Shown piece after piece: positions 1 to 11,800 of a stretch of 64,000 nucleotides of DNA (the first letter of the stretch is position 1; each line of letters starts with the position of its first letter). Source of the DNA: Nemertoderma westbladi (Eukaryota > Xenacoelomorpha > Nemertodermatida > Nemertodermatidae); NCBI GenBank assembly GCA_032718475.1, contig JAUCBJ010007900.1, forward strand, positions 1-64,000, given 5' to 3'. The notes beneath the pieces are model-generated. The model had not been told where the DNA came from, ran no database searches, and saw only the letters and a list, made by a program, of their open reading frames with translations. The position numbers were made by a program, and so were the translations under genes.

Positions 1-1
1 T

Positions 2-2815
2 TCATCATCCCCCATCCCTCTGCACTCCAATTTAGTAACCAGTAGCGTACCCCAAACCCACTCACCCATCCTCGAGATAGATACCCTTAAGGTCAGTGAT
101 CTTAAGCTCCAGCTCAAATCTCGTGGCCTCCCCACAACCGGCAAGAAGGAAGTGTTGAAGGCCCGTCTGCTGAATGCCACAGCTCCTTCACCTCCCATCA
201 ACACTCATCACCCAACATGTCCAGGTGTGTCAAGTTCACAACAACCTACCAGTGCTTCCCATGCACCCCACTTACTCTCTCTGGGTGCCTCGTCCGCTTC
301 TCTCCCTTCTATTGACTCTATCCTCCGGATGAAGATCCCAACCCTCCGTCATATACCCAAGGCTTGTCGTGATCTGTGGGCTGATGTGGTCAGTGGAGTG
401 TTTGAATCCATCTGCTCGGATCCCCTTAACCCTATCAACTGGGTACCCGCCTTCCTTCTATCCCCATGCATTCTGGCTAACCCCAAAAGGGCAGGGCGCT
501 GCCATTGGAAAGACATAGAGAAGTTAGTCAAGTCCCGGCTACGAAAATGGATTAACGGTGACATCCTTAGTCTCTGGGAAGAGTCATGCTCCAACTACTC
601 CGCATCCAGGAAACCGAAACGGCTCAGCAAGCCAACCCCTGAGTCAATTCGTGAGTCCAACGCAAGGCGGGCCCGTCGTGCCATGGCAGATGGCCAATAT
701 AGTAAGGCGGCCCAAGCATTAACTTCCCAGGGCCTGGCTGAGCTCACGGAAGACACCTTTATAGAGATGCTCTCCAAGCATCCACAGCCCCAAGTGCCAT
801 CCCTACCATGTGGCCCTGTACCGCCCCCAGCCCTCATTCCAGCTGCAGCTATCTCCAAGGCCATCAAGTCGTTCCCCCCTGGCTCTTCCCCAGGACCATC
901 CCAGCTACGACCTACCCACCTGAAGGAGGTTATCTCTGCCCCATCCCCATCCAAGGCCAACCGTGCCCTCACGGCATTGACCAATGCCTCCAACCATATG
1001 GCTTCTAGCCAAGTCCCTCCCACCATCCTCCCCTACCTCTGTGGAGCATCTCTGTACCCCTGCGTGAAGAAGGGGGGTGGCCTACGCCCAATTGCCATCG
1101 GTGAAACCTTAAGGAGGATGGTCTCCAAGTGTCTTTCTTCATCTGTTAGCTCAGCAGCTTCCACTCTTCTATGCCCCCTGCAGGTCGGTGTTGCCACCCC
1201 GAATGGCTGTGAAGCAGTTGTACGTGCCATCTCCTCCACTTTAGAGGATCCCACTATCCCTGCTGACAGCAAGTGGGTCCTTTTGGTAGACTTCAGTAAT
1301 GCCTTCAACAACATTGACCGTTCCAACATGTTTGTGGAAGTTAGGGAACATATGCCATCAATCTCTGCTTGGATCGAAGCCTGCTACAGTGCCCAGGGTG
1401 TTCTGTGGTTGGGCGACCGCAAGATTCTCAGCTGCAGTGGTGTCCAACAGGGAGACCCATTGGGCCCACTGGCTTTCTCTCTGGCCGGTCACCCTGTGGC
1501 AGAGCGGATTCGTGATGAAATCCCAGGCCTCCTTATCCACGTATGGTACCTGGATGATGTTTCACTCTGCGGTTCCCCAGCAGACCTCCTCAAGGCCCTC
1601 AAGATACTTGAAGAAGCAGGCTATCCCAGAGGGCTCCACCTAAACCATTCAAAGTCCCAGTTGTTCATCCCTGAGTCATCTGCATCTGTGCCAAACCCCC
1701 TTCCCACCTCAATCCCTGTACTTTCCAAGGGTTTCATCCTACTGGGTTCCCCAATTGGTCCAGAATCCTTCTGCGAGGCCTCCTTGAGGGGCAGAGTTGA
1801 AAAGGTCAGGTCCATCATTGAACTGCTTCCAGACTTGAAAGATTCTCAGATGGAGATGACTCTGCTTCGGTCGTGCTTGTCACTCCCCAAAGTTGTGTTT
1901 GCCCTTCGCTGCTGCCCACCTTACCTCATCCAAGATGCGACCGCACAGTTTGATTCCGTCATTCATGCTGCTCTGTCCGACCTCGTAGGGGGCTCTCTTT
2001 CCAGCTGGTCAGCCAATAAGGCTGTTCTCCCAACCTCCATGGGAGGTGTTGGTCTTCGCAGAGCAGCTGATCATGCCCCTGCGGCATACATTGCATCCGT
2101 CTGCCAATGCGAGGCATTGGTCTCCCAAATCTTGCATCATGCCTCTTTCAACCCTCACATTACCCCCACCCTGTCCTCCCTGGCGCAGGCTGCTAAAGAA
2201 CCTGACTGGTCTACCCTCGAAGCTCTACCTTCCCCTGTTACTCAACGCCAACTCTCTCACTCCATCGATCTGGCCTTGTTTGATGACCTAATCTCTAATG
2301 CCCCTGACCACAGATCTAAGGCGCTTGCCAACTCCTCCTCCCTGCCACATGCAGGAGATTGGCTACATACAATCCCTTCAGAAAGCCTAGGGCTACATTT
2401 CCTTGACGCCGAGTATCGCCACTCAATTTGCTATTGGCTTGGCATCCGTATGAGCTCCTCCACCTACCCTTGTCCCGTATGCTCTTCCCCAGCAGACCCG
2501 TATGGGGATCATCAGGTCGGCTGCGGTGGAGATGGGGACAGGATTGCTCGTCATGACTCTCTTCGGGGTGCAATTTTCTTAGCTGCACAATCTGCTGCTC
2601 TTGCGCCTCGAAGTGAAGTCCCCGGCCTCATTCCTGGGTCTCGCAGTCGTCCAGCCGATATTTTTCTCCCCAACTGGCATCGCAGTCAGCCAATGGCCTT
2701 GGATGTCACGGTCATCTCCCCCCTGCAGGCCTTAACCCTCAACGGTGCTGCCACAGACCCTGGCTATGCCCAATCCATAGCCAGAAATCGAAAGCTAGCA
2801 GCCCACTGCAGATGA
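2..2815 (+). CDS. Retrotransposon polyprotein: SAP, reverse transcriptase, RLE (truncated at both ends of frame)
   Basis: The frame is open from base 2, so the real start lies outside the window; the codon at 152 is GTG and not a start in an animal. Nucleotides 83-166 encode a SAP-like motif (V-S-D-L-K-L-Q-L-K-S-R-G-L-P-T-T-G-K-K). Reverse transcriptase blocks follow: LRPIAIGETLRR (about 1081), LVDFSNAFNNID (about 1285), GVQQGDPLGPLAFS (about 1438) and the catalytic box WYLDD (1544-1558), with YLDD in place of the common YADD/FADD. Further on come CPVC...GDHQVGC (2470-2523), RHDSLR, RPADIFLP and ALDVTV (to about 2713), which I read as the zinc cluster and PD-(D/E)xK-like endonuclease. The frame ends at TGA 2813-2815, too early; the remainder continues in another frame. 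Confidence 0.85.
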   Translation, partial: SSSPIPLHSNLVTSSVPQTHSPILEIDTLKVSDLKLQLKSRGLPTTGKKEVLKARLLNATAPSPPINTHHPTCPGVSSSQQPTSASHAPHLLSLGASSASLPSIDSILRMKIPTLRHIPKACRDLWADVVSGVFESICSDPLNPINWVPAFLLSPCILANPKRAGRCHWKDIEKLVKSRLRKWINGDILSLWEESCSNYSASRKPKRLSKPTPESIRESNARRARRAMADGQYSKAAQALTSQGLAELTEDTFIEMLSKHPQPQVPSLPCGPVPPPALIPAAAISKAIKSFPPGSSPGPSQLRPTHLKEVISAPSPSKANRALTALTNASNHMASSQVPPTILPYLCGASLYPCVKKGGGLRPIAIGETLRRMVSKCLSSSVSSAASTLLCPLQVGVATPNGCEAVVRAISSTLEDPTIPADSKWVLLVDFSNAFNNIDRSNMFVEVREHMPSISAWIEACYSAQGVLWLGDRKILSCSGVQQGDPLGPLAFSLAGHPVAERIRDEIPGLLIHVWYLDDVSLCGSPADLLKALKILEEAGYPRGLHLNHSKSQLFIPESSASVPNPLPTSIPVLSKGFILLGSPIGPESFCEASLRGRVEKVRSIIELLPDLKDSQMEMTLLRSCLSLPKVVFALRCCPPYLIQDATAQFDSVIHAALSDLVGGSLSSWSANKAVLPTSMGGVGLRRAADHAPAAYIASVCQCEALVSQILHHASFNPHITPTLSSLAQAAKEPDWSTLEALPSPVTQRQLSHSIDLALFDDLISNAPDHRSKALANSSSLPHAGDWLHTIPSESLGLHFLDAEYRHSICYWLGIRMSSSTYPCPVCSSPADPYGDHQVGCGGDGDRIARHDSLRGAIFLAAQSAALAPRSEVPGLIPGSRSRPADIFLPNWHRSQPMALDVTVISPLQALTLNGAATDPGYAQSIARNRKLAAHCR

Positions 2816-3059
2816 GTGCAGGAGCTCCGGCGTCGGTTTTACACCCTTGGTCGTTGAGGCACTAGGCGGTTGGGATCCCCACTCTTCCTCCACCATTCGG
2901 GAAATTGCCAGACTCCAGGGCCTGAGACGTGGTACACCCACTGGTGACTCAATCCGACACCTTTTCCAGAGGCTATCCGTTATCCTGTGGCGTGGGAACT
3001 CCTCCATGTGGCTGCGCAGATCCCCAACCTTCCCCCCCTCAGTAGATGGGGTGCTTTAG
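2807..3059 (+). pseudogene. Frameshifted C-terminal end of the retrotransposon protein
   Basis: A second reading frame carries on without a gap from the point where the main frame stops. It reads G-F-T-P-L-V-V-E-A-L-G-G-W, then IARLQG, then HLFQRLSVILWRGN and ends at TAG 3057-3059. From memory of this family these blocks are its usual C-terminus. The two frames fit if one extra T (near 2806, in CACTGCAGATGAG) is the lesion. It could be a genuine mutation or an assembly error. Confidence 0.75.
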
Positions 3060-4640
3060 AGGCCTCACAGATAATCCTTACAACCTTGTTTTTAGCCTAT
3101 CGTAGTGTATTGTCTCAAACCGATTTGTACTGTACAGAATAGTAACGTATTTATTGTATTGTTTTGCCTGTATTTTACTGTATTGTATTGTACTGTATCG
3201 TATTGCATTGTATCGTATTGTAGTGTATTGCATAGTAAAGTATTGTATTATCTGGTATTGTACTGTGAAGCATTGTATTGTATTGTTTACGTGTTGTATT
3301 GTAAAGTTTTGTATTGTATCACATTGTTTAGTTGTTTTGTTAGGTAATCTCAATTTTGGCTCAGTAAGTTCTGATTTGCTTTTGATGATGAAGTTATTTA
3401 CTGCTGATGATGCGATTTGTGATTAGCTTTGTGTTTCATTTGCTCTGTTTAGTTAATTTAATAATAAAACTATAATGTTTTACAGTAATACAGTACATTC
3501 AGATATAGTGCGCTCAGCACACTCATAGACTCACAGGTGCGTCTTAGTCGTTGAGCTCATATGGTTGTATATACTGCACATTCAAATAAATCGTTCAACA
3601 TTATAGATTTTAATGCCCGTGCAGTATACTGTATATCACATACATAACGGTTAACTCGATAAATACACTCACACGTGTCTGTTACATTTTGTGAAAAAAA
3701 AGTCTGTCATCGTGAGCCACTGTTCTGGTTGTTTGTGCATTTTAAAACTCGAAATATTATACAATACACACAATAGTTGTGTAGATCTGCCATGTTTACA
3801 TTATGTTTGTTGTTTAAAATGAAATAATGTGCTTGCCTCATCATTTTAGTTTCGATTGATTTCTTTTTCGATGATATTATACTTAACTACTGTCAGACTG
3901 TGTCAGAAAGTATCTAAATTTCGATTCAATTATTTATTTATAAAACAAAATTAAATTTCAAATCAATACCTGGATTTAATTGAGAACGCCTGTAAGAAAG
4001 GTAAGTCTACGTATGAGTCTGTGTACCTTCTTGGCTCAACTTAAGTACTATGTATGTGAGTCTGAGAATGTAGCAAGTTTTCTTTACAAAGTTAAACAAA
4101 GACACAAATAAATCATGAAACAACCGTAGTTACTGGAAAATTAAATATACTGTAGATATTTTAATTAATTTTGTGATAAAAAATGTGTAATTAAAAATTT
4201 TCATATTTTTATGTTTTGTTAACTGGATAATATAATTATTCAACAATAGCGGGCTTTCCAATATTTAGAATGCGGCCCAAGCCTGGCCCATGTCCATCTC
4301 TGTGCGTCCAGTCTCCCCCTCTTCCGTCTCGGATCCAACCACATATCCGGCACTGCGGCACTGTCCGGAAGCGAAGTGTGAATGAATCCGTGGCGCTTTA
4401 CATCACACTGATGTCTAAATAACCACGCTAGTTAATGCTCGCTAGACTATCAGTATGCATCATGGGGTCTGCGGGAGGTTGATTTATTTTCAACAGTGCA
4501 GATCTAAAAATGATATGAATGAAAAGTATCTATATTCATCTTCATCTTACCCATCATCACTACTTTATCACAAAAAATTTTCCATTGTACATGTTAATCA
4601 ATTCTTCTCCCTTAGCTTATAGTACAGTAAAAATTATTTC
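3060..4640. other. Non-coding, AT-rich; degenerate TATTG-type simple repeat at 3100-3335
   Basis: The first 270 bases after the retrotransposon are a degenerate pentanucleotide run (TATTG with many substitutions), which is why both strands show spurious open frames rich in Tyr/Cys or Ile/Gln. The rest is AT-rich with no coding signal I trust. A GC-richer patch at 4260-4420 has no recognisable content. Confidence 0.5.
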
Positions 4641-4654
4641 TGGAGTTTAAAGTC

Positions 4655-5732
4655 ACAGTCACCCGGGGTCTAAAGTCTCCTGGGGTCAAGTCTCCCGGGG
4701 TCTAAAGTCTCCCGGGGTCTAAAGTCACAGTCACCCGGGGTCCAAAGTCTCCCGGGGTCTAAAGTCACAGTCACCCGGGGTCTAAAGTCACAGTCACCCG
4801 GGGTCTAAAGTCACAGTCACCCGGGGTCTAAAGTCACAGTCATCCGGGGTCTAAAGCCTCCCGGGGTCTAAAGTCACAGTCACCCGGGGTCTAAAGTCAC
4901 AGTAACCCGGGGTCTAAAGTCTCCCGGGGTCTAAAGTCACAGTCACCCGGGGTCTAAAGTCTCCCGGGGTCTAAAGCCTCCCGGGGTCTAAAGTCACAGT
5001 CACCCGGGGTCTAAAGTCACAGTCACCCGGGGTCTAAAGTCACAGTCACCCGGGGTCTAAAGTCTCCCGGGGTCTAAAGCCTCCCGGGGTCTAAAGTAAC
5101 AGTCACCCGGGGTCTAAAGTCACAGTCACCCGGGGTCTAAAGTCTCCCGGGGTCTAAAGTTACAGTCACCCGGGGTCTAAAGTCACAGTCACCCGGGGTC
5201 TAAAGTCTCCCGGGGTCTAAAGTCTCCCGGGGTCTAAAGTCTCCCGGGGTCTAAAGTCTCCCGGGGTCTAAAGTCACAGTCACCCGGGGTCTAAAGTCAC
5301 AGTCACCCGGGGTCTAAAGTCACAGTCACCCGGGGTCTAAAGTCTCCCGGGGTCTAAAGTCACAGTCACCCGGGGTCTAAAGTCACTGTCACCCGGGGTC
5401 TAAAGCCTCCCGTGGTCTAAAGTCACAGTCACCCGGGGTCTAAAGTCACAGTCACCCGGGGTCTAAAGTCACTGTCACCCGGGGTCTAAAGCCTCCCGGG
5501 GTCTAAAGTCACAGTCACCCGGGGTCTAAAGTCTCCCGGGGTCTAAAGTCACAGTCACCCGGGGTCTAAAGTCACTGTCACCCGGGGTCTAAAGCCTCCC
5601 GTGGTCTAAAGTCACAGTCACCCGGGGTCTAAAGTCACTGTCACCCGGGGTCTAAAGCCACCCGGGGTCTAAAGCCTCCCGGGGTCTGAAGTCACCCGGG
5701 GTCTAAAGTCACCCGGGGTCTAAAGTCTCCCT
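4655..5732. repeat. Two-unit minisatellite, 23 bp and 17 bp interspersed
   Basis: The array is built from two unit types sharing the core CCCGGGGTCTAAAGTC. One is 17 bp and continues directly to the next core; the other is 23 bp and carries the extra ACAGTC. The two types are mixed irregularly over about 1.08 kb (roughly 50 units). Minor variants have ACTGTC, CGTGG or AAAGCC. It lies about 1.4 kb beyond the stop codon of the basonuclin-like gene. Confidence 0.95.
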
Positions 5733-7115
5733 TCTCACGCGCAGTACATATCCCATCGTAACAGTAATCATCTGTGCAAATTACATGTGGTGAATGCAGG
5801 GAATTCCCCATCCCCAGCCTAATAGTTGTTCTATTGACCATGATTTTAATTTTGCCACTGATCAATCGATCATTCAATGAGGACCAAAAAAGTAAAATTA
5901 TGGTGTAACAGTAATTAATGCGTCCCTGAAATTTAATCCTTCGATAGGAAAAATGTGGGAAAATTTGGTGTTACATGTTTCATCCTTTATGGGCGCCCTT
6001 TCCGACCCCTTAAATAAAATAAAATAATATTGAAGTTTTAGGTTCAATTTATATTTAAATAAAATTACAATTACCTCTCTGGAATATAATAAACATAAAT
6101 TCTGGATATTGAGGAGGTTTACACCAATATTTAATACAATAATTAAAAGACAGTACAGGTAGTAGAATTACAATGCAAACTACGGAGCTACTAAGTCCCA
6201 AGAGGACATTTAAATCCTTGTTATTTTTAATATAAAGGATATGTCCGCTAACTCAATATAGCGGATGTGTATTTCATTCATTAATTTAATTATTGTAATT
6301 TATTTACTAATGCATTGTGAGGACGAATTGGACTGGAGTATGATGGCCTGGGGCAGCCTAAATAAAACGCCCGCTAAATAAAAATACGAGGTTTTCATGA
6401 ACTCTTAGGGGCTCCCTATAGCTAAAACATAATATAAACACAGCTTTATCGATTTCCATGTTGTCTTCCAAATAGCGGTTGCAAAAATACTGAATTAATA
6501 CAATATTATTTCGAGATGAAAATAGGATTTTTATTTTTAGTATCAAGGGAAATATCGCGCCTTTATTTTGGGTAATGCCCCACTCGAGTGCATCAATTAC
6601 TGTACTCAGTCAGTGCTCAAATCGTCACTCTAATACTCATTTTATTAACCATTAAACCCGGTTCATAATTGAACATTTAAATAATAAATTTTTATTTCTA
6701 TTTAAATTTTTCTGGAAATGACTATCTGTTTTATATGACTAGCATTATTACATTACAGGACTACATTTCTGATTGGTTATCAAGTATAAAAATACCAGCA
6801 CAAATTATTTCAGTGCATTTTGAGTTGAAAGTATTGCCTCAAAATGTGTGAAAGCGACAGCATAGGATGTAATAAATTATATCTTAAAATTTAAAGTTGA
6901 TAAACTGCAACCTTCAACTTTCAAAATCTGCTAGTCCGATTTCTTTTGGAAAGTTGAAAGCTATTTCTAACTATTGACAACTTCAAATATAATATTGGGC
7001 TACCCCCGTAATAAAGCAAAGCTAGTCATATATTAATAATATATGATACTGTTTTTACACGGGTTCTCCAACCTCGAGTTCACTTGTCCACAGTCGGTGA
7101 TCTACCCAGCCCAGA
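5733..7115. other. Non-coding; 3' flank of the basonuclin-like gene
   Basis: No convincing coding region. On the minus strand this is downstream of the basonuclin stop at 7116 and probably holds its 3' UTR. A possible AATAAA polyadenylation signal (minus) is at 6691-6696, about 420 bp past the stop; this is inference. The rest is AT-rich unique sequence. Confidence 0.4.
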
Positions 7116-7688
7116 TCAGCAACTGTTTGCAGAAAACGGGTGAAGGTTGGAATTGGCAGAATGCCGGTTGCGACTGCGTACCGAGGTAAAGACCATGTTG
7201 CAACCGCGGACCGTGCAATGATGCAGTTGCTTAAGGTGGACATTCTTGTAGTGAACCTGGAGAGTGGATCGACTGGAGTAGAACTTCAGACAGAAACAGC
7301 ACGGTAATGACGGTTTGCTAACTTCCCCTCCTTCCGATTGGCCAGTTTTCAGGAGTTCCTTTTGCAACAATAAGCTTGCTTGCGATTCGATAGAAGGCAA
7401 AGGATTACACGTTGATTGGATGTAATCCTGGAACTGGTTATTAATGGGCGATACTGATTGGCTACCTTCTTCATTCAGTGCGAACGATTGGTTATTGTCA
7501 ATTATCGGTCGTTTAAACAAATTTATTGTGGACGAAGGAACAACGTTGTAACTTGGCGACGGGTCAATATGTGACGATGATACTGTTTGTAGGCTGGTTG
7601 CATGGAGACGAGTATTCACGCTGTGACGATCGCGACTTCTTTTAGAAGGAAACGATGCGTTGCATCCTTTTACCCAACAATAATGCTC
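7116..7688 (-). CDS. bnc: Basonuclin-like gene, exon 11: three C2H2 fingers and C-terminus
   Basis: The exon starts after the acceptor TTTTTCGCAG (phase 0) and ends at TGA 7118-7116, giving 190 residues. It opens with EHYCWVKGCNASFPSKRSRD and RHS...LH, the second finger of pair 2, whose partner is in exon 10. After a Ser-rich linker comes pair 3: CCFC...VHYKNVH, then C-x4-C followed by NMVFTSVRSRNRHSAN and a terminal LH. The protein ends about ten residues later, as in vertebrate basonuclins. The upstream open frame (to 7712) is intron and not part of the exon. Confidence 0.92.
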   Translation of the reverse strand, partial: EHYCWVKGCNASFPSKRSRDRHSVNTRLHATSLQTVSSSHIDPSPSYNVVPSSTINLFKRPIIDNNQSFALNEEGSQSVSPINNQFQDYIQSTCNPLPSIESQASLLLQKELLKTGQSEGGEVSKPSLPCCFCLKFYSSRSTLQVHYKNVHLKQLHHCTVRGCNMVFTSVRSRNRHSANSNLHPFSANSC

Positions 7689-8869
7689 CTGCGAAAAATA
7701 TAAACAGCACAAAATGTAGAATATAATTAACCACAGCAGTGCATGTCAACAATGATGAACATTAACTCTGTTTAGAGTAAAATATAATATACTGTACCAA
7801 CAGCCCATGGAGTCGTACCACACCACAATGGCATAGTCGACCCGTACCCATGTCATGTGAACATTCATTCAACATTCAATCCTGGTCATGAAAAATTGGT
7901 GAACAATCTTTTGGGTGGGTGGGAGGTAAGGTGCGTGGGTGGAAGGTGGGTGGAAAGTTGGTGGGTAGGAATGTGGGAATATGGTAACATGGGAAGATGG
8001 AATTTGGCAAACGGGAATATGGGAATATTGTCCCCCATTCCCAACTTTCCACATTACCATCTTCCCAACCCATAAGTCGACATAGCATTCCCAAAGGCAA
8101 GCTGCATTGCAGCGTGCTGATTGTCATTGCATGGTGGCAGCACAAATTTATTGTTAAGCCGGCTTAGCAATCTCAATGTTGAGCTGAATGGAGCAGGCCG
8201 ATTATAATAGTCGTTTTGTATAGCGCAAGAGCAATAATCTTTTGGAAAAGTGTTTTTGTAAGCGGAACCAATTCCCTGCACTACCCAGCGGAAAATGGGG
8301 AAAGTGGCTTTTTACCAATATAGTTGGCCAGATGACATTAGTAATATAATGTCACCTAACAACCAACGAGGGCAATATACATTGCCAGCCACAAGGATAG
8401 ATGAGAGGCTATAGGCCATCTCAAGGGGATACAAGGGAACAGGGAGTGCCATAAGAAGGATAGGTTAGCCAATGATGGGCCATCTGATTGGGGTGCATTC
8501 ATTGGCCAGGCCACGTAACAGTAGGAATATTCCATGTGTGTTAGTAATTTAACCGTTGCAATTATTACCTATAGTTAAGTTGGTTTGTGTAGAGCTGTGG
8601 AAACAAGACGGTTTTAACTGTCGTCATTAACCGTGCTATCATTATGTTCTGATTGTGCTATTATTGTATTCTGACATTACGAACAACTGCCAGTAAAACT
8701 CAGTTATTCAACCGGCCTCCGGCCTTTCAAACTCAGACACCATAAGCCTTTCAGCAACCTACGGACGCAGCGACGCGTATAACCCAAAAGCAAACACACA
8801 CCGGTCGGGATTCCCTCGCCAACTCGGGGATCCCGTCACAGTTTTTAGTTTTTAATGGGAGGCTTTTAT
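7689..8869 (-). other. Intron 10, non-array part
   Basis: Between the acceptor of exon 11 and the 46-bp array lies about 1.2 kb with no coding signal. Around 7910-8065 there is an imperfect inverted repeat of GGGAA/TTCCC-rich sequence. The stretch 8700-8840 is GC-richer and ends in a CCCTCGCC...GGGGATCCC hairpin next to the array; an LTR origin was considered and not supported. Confidence 0.4.
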
Positions 8870-11800
8870 TGTGTTCTAACATATAAATAGTTATCATTTT
8901 TTGCTAGTTGTCTATAGTGTTCTAACATATAAATAGTTATCATTTTTTGCTATAGTTGTCTCTAGTGTTCAAACATAGAAATAGTTATCATTTTTTGCTA
9001 GTTGTCTATAGTGTTCTAACATAGAAATAGTTATCATTTTTTGCTAGTTGTCTATAGTGTTCTAACATAGAAATAGTTATCATTTTTTGCTAGTTGTCTA
9101 TAGTGTTCTAACATATAAATAGTTATCATTTTTTGCTAGTTGTCTATAGTGTTCTAACATATAAATAGTTATCATTTTTTGCTATAGTTGTCTCTAGTGT
9201 TCTAACATAGAAATAGTTATCATTTTTTGCTAGTTGTCTATAGTGTTCTAACATAGAAATAGTTATCATTTTTTGCTAGTTGTCTATAGTGTTCTAACAT
9301 AGAAATAGTTATCATTTTTTGCTAGTTGTCTATAGTGTTCTAACATAGAAATAGTTATCACTTTTTGCTAGTTGTCTATAGTGTTCTAACATAGAAATAG
9401 TTATCATTTTTTGCTAGTTGTCTATAGTGTTCTAACATAGAAATAGTTATCAGTTTTTGCTAGTTGTCTATAGTGTTCTAACATAGAAATAGTTATCACT
9501 TTTTGCTAGTTGTCTATAGTGTTCTAACATAGAAATAGTTATCATTTTTTGCTAGTTGTCTATAGTGTTCTAACATAGAAATAGTTATCATTTTTTGCTA
9601 GTTGTCTATAGTGTTCTAACATAGAAATAGTTATCATTTTTTGCTAGTTGTCTATAGTGTTCTAACATAGAAATAGTTATCATTTTTTGCTAGTTGTCTA
9701 TAGTGTTCTAACATAGAAATAGTTATCATTTTTTGCTAGTTGTCTATAGTGTTCTAACATAGAAATAGTTATCATTTTTTGCTAGTTGTCTATAGTGTTC
9801 TAACATAGAAATAGTTATCATTTTTTGCTAGTTGTCTATAGTGTTCTAACATAGAAATAGTTATCATTTTTTGCTAGTTGTCTATAGTGTTCTAACATAG
9901 AAATAGTTATCATTTTTTGCTAGTTGTCTATAGTGTTCTAACATAGAAATAGTTATCATTTTTTGCTAGTTGTCTATAGTGTTCTAACATAGAAATAGTT
10001 ATCACTTTTTGCTAGTTGTCTATAGTGTTCTAACATAGAAATAGTTATCATTTTTTGCTAGTTGTCTATAGTGTTCTAACATAGAAATAGTTATCATTTT
10101 TTGCTAGTTGTCTATAGTGTTCTAACATAGAAATAGTTATCATTTTTTGCTAGTTGTCTATAGTGTTCTAACATAGAAATAGTTATCATTTTTTGCTAGT
10201 TGTCTATAGTGTTCTAACATAGAAATAGTTATCACTTTTTGCTAGTTGTCTATAGTGTTCTAACATAGAAATAGTTATCATTTTTTGCTAGTTGTCTATA
10301 GTGTTCTAACATAGAAATAGTTATCAGTTTTTGCTAGTTGTCTATAGTGTTCTAACATAGAAATAGTTATAACTTTTTGCTAGTTGTCTATAGTGTTCTA
10401 ACATAGAAATAGTTATCATTTTTTGCTAGTTGTCTATAGTGTTCTAACATAGAAATGGTTATCATTTTTTGCTAGTTGTCTATAGTGTTCTAACATAGAA
10501 ATAGTTATCATTTTTTGCTAGTTGTCTATAGTGTTCTAACATAGAAATAGTTATCATTTTTTGCTAGTTGTCTATAGTGTTCTAACATAGAAATAGTTAT
10601 CACTTTTTGCTAGTTGTCTATAGTGTTATAACATAGAAATAGTTATCATTTTTTGCTAGTTGTCTATAGTGTTCTAACATAGAAATAGTTATCACTTTTT
10701 GCTAGTTGTCTATAGTGTTCTAACATAGAAATAGTTATCATTTTTTGCTAGTTGTCTATAGTGTTCTAACATAGAAATAGTTATCATTTTTTGCTAGTTG
10801 TCTATAGTGCTCTAACATATAAATAGTTATCATTTTTTGCTAGTTGTCTATAGTGTTCTAACATAGAAATAGTTATCATTTTTTGCTAGTTGTCTATAGT
10901 GTTCTAACATAGAAATAGTTATCATTTTTTGCTAGTTGTCTATAGTGTTCTAACATAGAAATAGTTATCATTTTTTGCTAGTTGTCTATAGTGTTCTAAC
11001 ATAGAAATAGTTATCATTTTTTGCTAGTTGTCTATAGTGTTCTAACATAGAAATAGTTATCATTTTTTGCTAGTTGTCTATAGTGTTCTAACATAGAAAT
11101 AGTTATCATTTTTTGCTAGTTGTCTATAGTGTTCTAACATAGAAATAGTTATCATTTTTTGCTAGTTGTCTATAGTGTTCTAACATAGAAATAGTTATCA
11201 TTTTTTGCTAGTTGTCTATAGTGTTCTAACATAGAAATAGTTATCACTTTTTGCTAGTTGTCTATAGTGTTCTAACATAGAAATAGTTATCATTTTTTGC
11301 TAGTTGTCTATAGTGTTCTAACATAGAAATAGTTATCATTTTTTGCTAGTTGTCTATAGTGTTCTAACATAGAAATAGTTATCATTTTTTGCTAGTTGTC
11401 TATAGTGTTCTAACATAGAAATAGTTATCATTTTTTGCTAGTTGTCTATAGTGTTCTAACATAGAAATAGTTATCACTTTTTGCTAGTTGTCTATAGTGT
11501 TCTAACATAGAAATAGTTATCATTTTTTGCTAGTTGTCTATAGTGTTCTAACATAGAAATAGTTATCAGTTTTTGCTAGTTGTCTATAGTGTTCTAACAT
11601 AGAAATAGTTATCACTTTTTGCTAGTTGTCTATAGTGTTCTAACATAGAAATAGTTATCATTTTTTGCTAGTTGTCTATAGTGTTCTAACATAGAAATAG
11701 TTATCATTTTTTGCTAGTTGTCTATAGTGTTCTAACATAGAAATAGTTATCATTTTTTGCTAGTTGTCTATAGTGTTCTAACATAGAAATAGTTATCATT

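Larger units (their letters stand above)
1..3059 (+). mobile_element. Non-LTR retrotransposon, SAP + RT + restriction-like endonuclease, 5' end outside window
   Basis: A retrotransposon coding region runs in from the left edge. It shows an N-terminal SAP-type DNA-binding motif, a reverse transcriptase, a zinc-ribbon-like CCHC cluster and a C-terminal restriction-like endonuclease (RLE) region. Non-LTR elements with a C-terminal RLE (the R2/NeSL/CRE grade) nick their target and prime reverse transcription there; placing this copy in that grade is inference from motif order. The frame is broken once near position 2806. After the true C-terminus at 3059 the sequence becomes AT-rich and I could not define a 3' tail or target-site duplication. 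Confidence 0.85.

Noticed and set aside
349-2588. Minus-strand and alternative plus-strand frames within the first retrotransposon
   Set aside because: Shadows of the main RT frame; they lack domains.
3078-3426. Tyr/Cys-rich and Ile/Thr-rich frames
   Set aside because: Degenerate TATTG simple repeat translated in several frames.
7795-8840. Possible solo LTR on the minus strand (TGTGACGGGATCCCC ... TTGGTACA)
   Set aside because: Starts with TG and ends with CA, but no target-site duplication, partner LTR or internal region is seen.
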